Positions 48,001 to 58,600 of a DNA stretch of 64,000 bases are shown piece after piece (the first letter of the stretch is position 1; the number at the start of each line of letters is the position of its first letter). The notes beneath the pieces are model-generated. The model did no database searches. It was not told where the DNA came from and was given only the letters and a program-made list of their open reading frames with translations. The translations under genes and the position numbers were made by a program. This DNA is from Neurospora tetraspora (taxonomy: Eukaryota; Ascomycota; Sordariomycetes; Sordariales; Sordariaceae): assembly GCF_033439725.1 (NCBI RefSeq), contig NW_026944383.1:124001-188000 (forward strand). Direction: 5' to 3'.

Positions 48001-50093
48001 AGGTAAGATGGGCGAAGAGCATCCTGCGATGATGGAGGGCATCTGTCTATCAGCGTGACTCGGGGGGTGAGACACTAAGGCACACCAATCCGAAAACGTT
48101 GATCATGGTAACCTCACACCTAGTTCACGACCCATGCTCCCACGGTCTACATCTACTATTACTCCAGACCTTGTAGGTGCGGACTGTTTTATCCGATCTG
48201 AGTTATCTAGAGTCTGGGTGGTATCTAAACTCTAAAGATTAGAAACACAAAGACTCCTAGTGCATAATGCTGCGCTTAGAGCTACCATATACGAACGTGC
48301 TTGTAAGCTCTTCAGCAATACACACACCAATAAACCTTCAATATGCCATGCACGTCGCCTCCTATCGAGTAGATTTTCGGCCGTAACCGTTCACTCATCC
48401 AAGAAGATGCCCTCCTTGAGGCGGATAACAGCCGGCACGATAATTCCGAGGCAGAAAGGGAAACTCACCGAGAAACCGGGGGCTCGACTGGCATCCAGCT
48501 GTTGAGGAGCCGGCCGATGTACGAGTCTTGGACAGCAAGGGCCAAGGGGAAGCATATTGGCAGATCCTAGCCATGGCCCTCTCCATCCCCATCGCCGTCT
48601 TATCGTGCCAAGTGTCATCCGAGTCGTTGAGCCCTCGTCGCTATCAGGATCAGAGCCTGCCTTGCCTGCTTTCCAAGTCCCCTAGTAAGACCGCACGCTA
48701 GGCAAGCGAGGCGTGGTGGTGAAGTCGTACTGTAGTCCTCAGATCTGACGTTGGCCCATGGACCCCACCATTGCTGACGTCGAAGGTCAAGACCGTCAAG
48801 GAGACGCCCATGCAATTCATATGAAATTCCATGCTTCCCTTTGCCGTTTTTCGAGTACGATTGATTGCCGCAAAGCACATCGGAAGTCATTCCTCGCCGC
48901 GTCGTCTAATGAGGGTTGTCTCTCTGGAGCAAGTGGTACAGCATTCGACATTGGTTGCCCCTGTAGGACTGCTTCCCCTCATGGCGGAGGACTGGCTGCC
49001 CCTCCAAACGAAGGGGTTCAGTTTTGGAGAGATGCTAGAGGTGTCCGGCGTGAGGTGAGTGGATGCCTTCCCATGTCGCTTTGGATGCCACCCTACGAGC
49101 TGGGTCCGTGATCATCTTGTGGACCAAGGATGGTGTGGACTGGCCAATCAGATGACAGATGCCCAGCCTGTGGCTGCGTCCGATCAGGCCGTTGATGCGC
49201 ATTCAGTCCCACCTCACTGCCGCCGCTAGCTGGCCGAGCTGGCCAACTTGGCTGGAGCCAGCAAGCTTCAACTCTGGGCAACCTCAGCATTATTGTGTAG
49301 GGCATCAACCTGTCACCATTGCGACACGCCCCAACACGCGCATTTTGAACTGCCCATCCATCACCAACCTACTATCCAAAATCGATTATTTGCACCTTCC
49401 CACAACTGCGCACCCTACCTCTATCGCAATAGTCGGCCAGCCACCTAGCCATCCAAAATACCCGAGTTGCCGACAGCGTGTGTAGCGACACTGTTGAACA
49501 CGCACACCGCGTCGGAAGGCGGCGACAAACACGGAACTCTCCCCAGACGACCCCCAAGCCTTTCCAACATTTGGAGGACAAGGGCTTGAAACAGATCGCC
49601 AAAACCTGCTATTTTTGCAGCCGATAGCTTAACTTGACTGCGGTATCATCTGAACACCAAACGTGGGTCTTATTCCTGTCAACCTCCGGCCGCCTGGTGG
49701 TCGCATGATTGCCTCTTCCCTGATATCAAACATCAAGACTAATTCTCCCTCTTCGGATACAGCCTGTGGTCGCTTCTGTCAGTCGCCCTACCCGCTGCGA
49801 GCGTATCTCACCTTACCGCACCACCCACTCCGGCACCGTTATCCAATAGCACCGCTTGCTCGACCATCTACACACCCCTTTTCCATCCGATCTATCACAA
49901 GTCAGCTCCGGCCTTGTTTGTCAGTAACTGTTCTCGTAAAGACGGTCACTGGACACTATCTTTACATCGGTTTATAGTACTGGCCAACTTGCGGTCCTGG
50001 ACGAAACGAGACCGGAACTCTTGCATCTCACAAAGGCTCCACCCCCACGGCCTGATACTACCGACACCCTAGACATCCCCTCTCCTGGGCATC
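45005..50093. other. gene-poor intergenic region, 5.1 kb
   Basis: The first ~0.6 kb should be the promoter and leader of the bHLH gene, and the last few hundred bases that of sft2. Between them many short frames overlap on both strands, but none has a domain, a consistent codon pattern or a clear gene structure. Visible sequence features are a 7-bp tandem repeat at about 46590-46633 (units AATTCGC/AATCCGC) and a match of about 14 bases to fungal 5S rRNA near 47052, too short to be a gene. Confidence 0.45.
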
Positions 50094-51412
50094 ATGGCTT
50101 CGGCATCTTTCCGAGACTCGCTGGGTTCTCTAGGATGGTCCCGCCGAGAAGCGGAAATTCCTGTCAACACGTCCCAACAGCGCGGTCTACTATCATCCAT
50201 CAAGTCTCTCAACCCCTTCGGCAACGGTGGCTATGTTCAACTACCAACAACTGAAGGCCCCGGTGCTGTTCTCCCAGCACCTACCCGTCGGGAAGAGGAA
50301 GAAGGCTGGTTTGTTTGTGAGTCAACCCCCATTCTGCCTGGTTCAGTCGCTCGTCTTTCCATGTTGCCTGCTGTGCTTTGCAGCATTTGCCCTCCGTACC
50401 CCTGTAGGGGAGATCCGCACTGCAGGACATGTGCCGCTTTTGCGTCTCCGTGTCTTAGTTACCAGGTTGCAGAGCATTTGGGAGGGAGGGGGAGGGAGGG
50501 GGAGGGCATAGCGGTTTCAACCCCCTTGTCATATCCACGTCCACTTTGGAATCATGGTCACTACAGCAAGGCTAACTCGTACTCTATAGTGAGCCGGTGG
50601 GACCGCATGTTGATTTTCGCTGCTTGCAATCTGGGCGCGCTGGCCTGCTTCGTCTTGGCCTTCGCCTTGTTCCCAGTGTTGTCGCTAAAGCCGCGCAAAC
50701 TCGTGATCTTGTGAGTGCCTCCTTGCTATTCACAGCCTTCCCCCTCCCCTCCACCAAGTTGTTTTCCCAAGCCCAGCCCTTACTTCCCCTCTTGGAAATC
50801 TGGTCCCCCCCTCCCCCCATTTCTTGACTTGACTCATCAGTATGCCCTGGAACCCGTCGTTATATCCGTTTGATGGTGCATATGCACAACATTCGCATGA
50901 TACTCTAGCCATGTTGGCGGCCCGATGACTCTACGAGGCTGATCATCCGGCACTTGGATGACTTGTTGGCATCATCGACATTTTAAGGGGCAGATCGGAT
51001 AGTCAACTATGGATGTCTTGCTAACGCGTGCGGTACCCAATCCCTAGATGGACACTCGGCTCGATACTCTTCATTACGTCCTTTGCGGCTATGATGGGAC
51101 CATGGGCGTACTTTAGGCACCTGACCTCTGGTACAAGGTTGCCTTTTACATCGGCCTACTTTGGCTCTTTGATTCTGACCATGTACTTTGCTCTTAGCGT
51201 GAGTTTGCTCTGGCCCCCTTGTCCGGCGTATAATGGTTGACTAACATGGTGGGAAATAGCTGCACAGCACGATCCTCACCCTCCTTTCCGCCATTGTCCA
51301 GATGGCGGCTCTGATCTGGTACCTTGTCAGCTACTTCCCTATGGGCTCGGATGGTCTTCGCGTTGCGACGTCCTTCGCTGCCGGCAGAGCCGCCGCCTGG
51401 ATGTCTGGGTAA
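50094..51412 (+). CDS. sft2: Sft2-like Golgi vesicle transport protein (215 aa, 4 exons)
   Basis: Sft2 is a four-pass membrane protein of the late Golgi involved in fusion of endosome-derived vesicles. Exons: 50094-50316, 50590-50710, 51048-51198, 51260-51412. The introns are 273, 337 and 61 bp with GTGAGT donors and TAG acceptors; the joined frame is 648 nt with no stop. The N-terminal ~80 residues are soluble (SFRDSLGSLGWSRRE). Four hydrophobic segments follow: about 84-105 (LSRWDRMLIFAACNLGALAC), 115-135 (WTLGSILFITSFAAMMGP), 150-165 (AYFGSLILTMYFALS) and 167-187 (ILTLLSAIVQMAALIWYLVSY). The SRW start and YFPMG near the end fit the family. Two introns are long for this genome, and intron 1 carries a strong G-run array. 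Exon choice rests on splice signals and family fit. Confidence 0.85.
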
Positions 51413-53411
51413 ATTAGTGGATGGGTTATGATGGGTGTACGCTTGTGGTAGCCCGCTTGGCTGCGGACTTGTCTGATGCTGTAGCGCATTTACGACTTGT
51501 TCGTGCTCCGACAACGCGCCTTTGGATTGCGTGTATACTTAAAAGCAGGCTTTGTCAAGTATGGGTTGTGGATAGCACCGTGAATAATACAAGTCGTTCT
51601 CGTCAGAAAGACTCGTGGTTTTTATTTACCATTAATATCCAACACCAGCACGCATACTGCCACCACGCATACTTCCAACAAGCAAGCCTACCTCAACAAT
51701 GCACAGCTCACGGTTCAGCAGATGGCCTTGATGTGCTCACCCCCGACGGACACCGGCGTTACACAAGCTTCCATCTAACTGTCCACTCGAACACTGGAGA
51801 TACCAGACAACGGCATAGAAACTTGCTGTCTGGAGCAGATCCCCAAGGCTCCCCTCCTGCCTCTTCCTCTTCCGCCTCTCCCTCTCCGGCGTTCCCCTCT
51901 GCCCTCCGCCTCTACCTTGCCCTCCGCCTTTACCTTGCCCTCGCCTCTACCTTGCCCTCGCCTCTACCTCTTTTCGGTCCAGTTCATGCATTTATCACAC
52001 CTCACTACTCTAGTCAGTTGACTACCTATGCTCTCAAGTGTGAGTCCAAGTTGCTCAGCATGAGGACGGAGGGCTCAAGGCAACCTGATTCCGAGTGGAA
52101 CATACCTTACTTACGCTGGCGATCTCTCGTCATAGAAACTGTGCTTGCTGGCACCGGACCGAACCGAGTGGGAGGGGGAACCTCGATCGGAACTTGAACC
52201 ATAGGGATCCCAACGCGAAGCCACGTCCACATCCACATCCACACAGTCACAGTCATTGGCACCGCAATCGCGAAAGCTTTTGAGGAGACTGGAGTGAACT
52301 ACCACGACCTACGCCTCTACGAGCGGATGGCTGTCCATGCCATGCCATGTCTATCACCGAACCAACCTCAGATTCCCCTCGCCCAGACGTGGAGACTCCA
52401 TCTAGGATGGAGAGCCATCGACACTGGGGAAAACGTCGTACCAAGTTTGCTGCTGCCGATATGTTGCAGCCACCATGAAGATATCCATCACCGATATCTG
52501 TCTCTATCTCTGTCCCATCACCCCTTCCATGTCCGCAAGCACTCTGCCGTCAGCCATCAATCAAGTCACGTTTGCGTTCAGGGAGGAGTCGATATGGGAG
52601 AAAAGCCATTCCATTAGTCTGTACTATCTATCGTTCTATCAAGTCGAATCCCACCGTCCAAGTCCCACCGCCCGACTCCCAGACACCCATCCTCCAACCC
52701 ATCCTCCCAAAACGACAACCTTCCCCCCTCCCCTCTCCTCCCCTCCCCTCCTCGCCCACCAAGTCCCACGATGCGTCGTCTATTTGGCCCTAGGCAGCAA
52801 AGCCACCTAGGTTTCCAGGTAGTGCCACGTGGAGGCATAGACGTCCGACTTCACTACCCTTTTTACCCCACACTCGTGATCGGGAGGGAAAATTGAGCGC
52901 GACTTCGCAACTCACAACCCAGCTAGGTTAGTACGCCAAAACTCCAAACTCCCAACGCCACAACTCCCAACGCCCCAACTCCGTCCCCAGTCTATTAACT
53001 CTATATACTCTTTTTTTTTGTGTTTTAGTTCTTTTCAAGTTTTTTGTGGTTTTGTTGCTTTTCTGTTCAGAACAAAGAAATGAATGTACTTGCCTGGTGT
53101 CGATCATTCGATCATGCTTCCCGGCTTCTCCGCCTCACGGTGTAAGTCCTCCACCCCGCCCCCCCCCCCCCCCCCCCCCCCCCAAATCCTCCGATGCGGT
53201 CCGATCGTGTGAATTTGTTGTCCTCCACTGCGCTGAAAGACTGTTAGTGATTTGTCACAGACCAGATTGGGGTTTTGAGAGAACTCACGCCTTACGCCTC
53301 AGATAGTCGCTAGGTACTCTCCTCCACACTCTTACCCCTTCATAGCGCACGCGATCTGCACCCAGTGTGCGCGACCGTGTTACACTCTCCGCAGAAGACT
53401 TCACTAGTTGG
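51413..53411. other. intergenic region with simple repeats
   Basis: No supported gene. An open frame at 51421-52197 is a by-product of a 17/18-bp minisatellite coding Ser/Pro/Leu (four units at 51901-51970). A pyrimidine-rich tract lies at about 52720-52760 and a run of 25 C at 53159-53183. Confidence 0.5.
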
Positions 53412-54403
53412 CTAGTTCGTGAAGACCCGGCCCGAGATAGGGTCCCGGATAACTCTAGGGCCCCGAGGAGCCTTTCGAGCCTCTTCCTGGCGACGCCAGT
53501 GGGCCTCCAAAGCGACCCGAGCCCGACGTTGCCTCTCCTCCTGAGCAAAACGATTTGCAGCGTACTCTCGCACGCGCTCATCATTTGCCCTGCGCCATTG
53601 CTGACGCCTCTCTCTCTCCGAAAGCGTGGAGATGTCTGAGTCCGAACCAGATCCGCGCCTTGCGACGCGCGCTTTCTGCTCTTTCCTGACAGCTGGAATT
53701 GGGCTATCAAAAAAGAGTGATCTGATTCCCAGTCTTCTTCGTCCGTTGGATGGAACGAGGAGCAGACCGAAAGATTGTCGAAATTGGGACCTTCAGAATC
53801 AGCAGGGCTCTAAGCCGCGTCATCGTCGGAACCATAAATCGTGGGACTCGTGCTCTTGGTCTTGGAGACGAGCGAGCACTGCTGTCGCATAGGGGTGCGC
53901 GGGACAGCGACGAGAGAGGGAGTCGAGGACTTGAGAGTGTTGCCGTCGAAGGGTGACACAACGGACTTCAGACCAGTGGCGAAGAACTCGGCGAGGTGGT
54001 CAAGACCAGAACCGAAGAACTCCAACATGGCCGAGGTGGTAGTATCGTCTGTTGTCTGAGTGGAAAAACTTTTGTAGTTGGAACCACATCGCTGCTCTGG
54101 GATCGATGGAACCTCGGGGAACCAGTCGATGAACTTGATGAACAGTGATGTAGCGAGTCTGGCCAGCGAACCGAACGGCGTGATTGTCGGGAGAGAAAGT
54201 GTGCCTGTGACGGCGTCGACAATGCTGATGATGTAACCGAACTTGATTTGCTGATCCAAACACAGGACTACCGCCTTCCAAGCCGGCCACAAGGTGGCGT
54301 CGACCAGCTCGAGGAAGTTGGCAGCCGATGTGTAAAGAAGCCACAGAACCCTCATGAGGAAGGTGCAAATGGGTGACAACTCATTCTTGCTTGTGTTGTG
54401 CAT
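53412..54403 (-). pseudogene. decayed gene of unknown function (in-frame stop and frameshift)
   Basis: An ATG at 54403 opens a 197-codon frame (MHNTSKNELS...) with a hydrophobic first half (segments near residues 15-35 and 55-75) and a Ser/Thr-rich second half. It ends at TAG (53810-53812). The same frame then continues, open and compositionally coding-like, for about 33 codons (SPADSEGPNFDNLS, EEDWESDHSF). At a run of six T (plus-strand A at 53709-53714) the coding-like frame shifts by one base and runs about 100 more codons (DSPIPAVRKEQKARVARRG, a charged Arg/Glu/Gln-rich helix, RDPISGRVFTN) to a TAG at 53412-53414. The simplest reading is one gene of about 330 codons with two lesions. The first could be a C-to-T change (CAG to TAG). 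An assembly error at the T run, or a real 197-aa protein, are alternatives. I do not recognise the family. Confidence 0.5.
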
Positions 54404-55301
54404 TTTGTTGATTGTAGTTGATTGTAGTTGCTGAGTGGTGTGATGAAAACGTAGTGTTCAAAATGAAGACAGAATGTTGTTGTTGATGGTTTGGTTGTGA
54501 TTGTTGAAGAGAGGAAAGAGGAGAAGAACGGGAGAGGGGCGGATGGGAGAGGAACTGTTGTGACTCAGGCAGGATCACATGCAAAGAGCAGCAGCAGCTG
54601 CTTTGGGAAGGCGCGCCCTGCCTGTGGACACTCTCGGGCCCGAGGGTTGGGGGGATTCCGAATCCGTCCGGGGCTCTGCGGGGGGGTCTACAGGCAAGTA
54701 GGTACCTGGAGAGAGAAGGAAATACAGAAGGCAAGTGATCCCTAGGGCAAGTGGAACAGCTACCCGATCGGAAAGCTCCAGTGGGGAAGTCCAAGAGTCT
54801 GAGACGATTATCACTAACTAGGAAGCCTGAAAGGGGGGATGTCAGTCGCCCGATGGAGTCTGGTTACGGTAGTTCTGGCCACTGTAATTTGCATTCCCAG
54901 GGCCCAACGCTAGAAGCTCTAACGACTTTTCCAGAAGGTGGTCTGGGCCTTGCAGTGAGGATGGGGTGAGGGTATCGTCTGAAGAGGCGTATGAAGCCAT
55001 CGCGGTCATTAATGAAAGGAGTTTGGGAAAGACCACCACTTTCATCGCTTTGGAGTTTTATCTGACAATTACCTAGCATTTATATGCCGTGAAGTTAAGC
55101 TTGGCGATTGTATAATATGTCATTGGTCAGCCCTATTTGTGGACCCGCGCACCGGTGTCTCGGTTCCTGGTTCCTGGTTCCTGCTTGCTGAAGTGGCGTC
55201 CAACCCTTGTCATGTGCCCCCCATAAGGAACCACATAAGCAGGCGCATGCATGATACCCGACATGTCTTTGATGGCAGAAGTATGTTCTGGGATTATACT
55301 A
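54404..55301. other. upstream region of the decayed gene; no gene supported
   Basis: Contains the presumed promoter of the minus-strand gene and short frames without features. Confidence 0.4.
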
Positions 55302-55621
55302 CAGTAGAATCCCCTGAAACTGCATGTAATTCAGACCGGGGAATTCTATGCACTAAATGGCATATATGCAGTTCCTAGACCGGAGCTAGGCCCGAAAAGG
55401 AAGCCAGCCAGAGGCCGAGACACTAAATTCCGACCCTCTACTAAGAATCTCACTGCTCAGGACCGGATTCATAAGTGCATACGCACCAAAAATTGTCCGA
55501 GATCCGTATGCAGTATGCAGTTATGCAGTTGTAGCTGGGAATCAATTCAGCCAGCCAAATCCTATGCACTAACTGGCGTATATGCAGTTCCTGGAGGATG
55601 CAGTTGCAGGGGTTTCTACTG
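55302..55621. mobile_element. pogo/Tc1-mariner-type MITE (320 bp)
   Basis: Two 24-bp terminal inverted repeats start CAGTAGAA and match at 22 of 24 positions: 55302-55325 and 55598-55621. Each end is flanked by TA (55300-55301 and 55622-55623), the target duplication of the Tc1/mariner superfamily; CAGT ends are typical of pogo-like elements. The inside has no coding capacity. It contains a direct repeat of about 36 bases (55342-55377 and 55560-55595, around CTATGCACTAA and TATATGCAGTTCCT) and several short ATGCAGTT motifs. Confidence 0.75.
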
Positions 55622-58600
55622 TACCTGTAGGTCAACATTGGCATTGTTTACAGGCACAGAGACGATCTCCTTCTGCAAGGCAGCTAAGGGTGTTGCCCGA
55701 ATTGCGGCCGAAGACCATGAATCTTGCGGTGATGCCTGCATGACGGTTGTGCAGATGCAGACATTTCAAGGTATGTTCTCTTCTTGATCAGTCGATTGAC
55801 TTACAGGTAGATTCCGAACAATTAGCCATTGCATACTCACATCCCGCTCCGATTGACGACGGCAGGTCCATCGCACGACGACAACCCTGTCTTCAGTTCT
55901 CGGCACGGCCAAGCCTTTCAAATGTCGACTTCTCCTCGAAGCACCGAAAGCGTCGCTTAATAGGTACATGTACCTCGGTAACAACATTCGACAACATTGG
56001 GCTTCCACCAATTAGCTCTTCCGCCGATACAACAGCTCCTCGTCATCAACACCTCAAATAAGGCCAAGTAGGCCTTGTGGACGATACGAGACAGTTCTTC
56101 GTCAACCAGCTATTTGCAGCAGACTCTCGTCCACCTTCGAAAGAGCGACGCAAGAACACACTGTTAGATCATGACCCAATGGTACCACGAGTCCGATCGA
56201 ACCTCGACCTGTATAGACATCAACCAAATGGCCGAAGAACTCTGTCTGACGAACAAAGAAATGCCCAGCCTCGCGCCAAACAACGTTCCTCGACAACTAT
56301 TGACGCTACTAGCACAGTTTCTATCCTACTTTATATTATTTTCGCCCATTGTTGGTTCATTCGCTTTCTCAGCCCTATCCCAACTATTGCGACACAGCGC
56401 GGACGAGCAAACAAAAATCAAGACAGAAATCGACCCCGGCGGTAAAACCGATGAACGACTCCACAAACGCGCGTCGGACAAAGCTTTGCCATAACGTATC
56501 GGTTTTGTTGTATCTGCTCATTCTCTTGCCTCTGCTCAAGCTGCCCCATGACTGGAAACATTTGGCACCAAAGCCAATGAACTGATACCGAAAACACTGA
56601 TCAAACGGTCCGGCTATTCACAAGGACGTCCCACAGCAACACTTCATCTTAGCACCTTCAACCTCGGGAAAACACATCGTACTGGCTCATATTCCCCGGC
56701 GAGTTGTTGAAGATTCCCAAGGATGAACGTGGCCATTAGAATGTCGCAGGACTCCGCGAACCAAGTGCATTCGGAAACTTGATCGAATCCGAGCCACAGT
56801 CTCAGCGCTATGGCGAGCTCACACATTTGTTCGAAATGCTGCGTTGCAAGCTTCATGCTATCGACGTTCTCGTCATGGTTAGTGCGAACCCTTGCGCCCA
56901 AGTAATTCCCTGGTCCGCTAACCACGTATCAAATTACCTTTACCTAGGACGTAGGTAGACGGACATCGTTCCGCCAACATCCCCTCCCAGCGAATCACCG
57001 AACGATGATCCCCCCATCCAGTCTCCAGATCGCGGGGTCCCCGCCGTTGCCGCCAATGGATGTTCCTTGGGTACACTATCCAATCCGATCCGATCCGATC
57101 CGATCGCATCTCTCCAGCTCCTCCTCGTCCCTTCTGCCCCCCCCTTCGGTCGATCGCTTCGCGTAGTGTGGCGTACACGGCATTTGGTACATGCATATGT
57201 GCACATACATACTGCCCATGCTGTCCCGACAGTAATTTCTCGCTCTCAGTGGTCCAGAGACTTTGAAACAGGCTTGGACCGGCAAACGAGACGCAGCACC
57301 GCGGCGCGGCGGCGAGCAACCTGGAATCTACACTACACAGTACTAGCAAGGCGTTATGGCGGGGCTGCTGTCCTGACTCCTGGCTGGTGGGGAGATGAAG
57401 ATGCGAGCTGGGCGGGGCGGGGCGGGGCGGGGGTCGCGGTCGCACACCCGCCGTCATTGGATCCAGTCCCGCCAACGCCAAGGCCGAGCCGGCAGGGCAT
57501 CCACGGAATCCACGTGGAGTCCGGGGTAAGAAGGGAATTCAGTCAGCGACTCAGCTCCAATGGCAGAGTTATGCGGCTTGCAAACCTGGCATTTTGTCTT
57601 GGGTAAAGAATCAAATGTTTGAGTGAGTCACCTTTGCCATGGGGCACGCACAGACGTCATCGGCAAGTTTGCAAGCGGCATACACAGCAGGGCGATCCCT
57701 TCAAAAGCGAAGGGGAGAAGGGGCGGTCGGGGGTCGTCGGGATTTTTGTTGCTTCTGTCGGGGTTTCCTTTCTCGCTCTTGTCCTCGCCGGCCTCACCCG
57801 CTCCGCTTCGTCCGGAACACCCGCACGTGCCGCACCAAATAGAGAGCTCCGTCTCTGGCGCCGAGAGGGTCTGTTTGAAAATATCAAAGAACGAGATAGC
57901 AAATCCCTCATTCTATTGCCTCCTTTATGATATGGGGCAACATCATTATAGGGGGCCATTCTGGACTCGTATCAAGATCCTAATCAGTTCATGCTTCACT
58001 TTGGGGTAGATCCGTCTCGTAAGGAGGAAAAACTTACCGGTTCGTGTGTTGATGCCCGTAATGTTGAAGATCTTTGTCGGAGAGTGGGTAGTTGGGGACA
58101 GCATAACCCTAACCCACCTCGCAATCTTGGAAGATCCGACATCCCGCCGTGCTTCCGGGTTCCCACGGACCGCTTACCACTGCATGGAAGCAAACCATAT
58201 CGGAGTTTCATATGGGGTGTCCAAGTTGAATTAGACGTTATAATCCTGGTGTATTTTATATAAATTGTCTGCTTTACTTTTCAAGAGGTCCTGCGCCTCA
58301 TCTAGCTGGTGTGGGTAATTTTTTTTGTCTGCGGATCACATGCTGATGATCTTGATATGTTCTTGGCTAGCCACTTTACTTGGTTTTCTCCGTTTGTATT
58401 TGTTTTCTGATGATATACGGATGCCCGACCAGAAGGAGCCATATCGCACCGGGTCCTAAACTGCTATCCACTGCTTACATGTAAGATAGACGGATGTTGA
58501 TAGAATGGCGGGCTTCACTCACCCACTCGGCGAAGTAGCCCTGGCCCCTGGAGTTGGAACTTCGTGACCATGTAGTAGTGTATGTGGTTTATCAGATTCT

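Noticed and set aside
51421-52197. 258-codon protein gene
   Set aside because: The frame depends on a minisatellite and has no recognisable domain or splice structure; it overlaps the sft2 3' flank.
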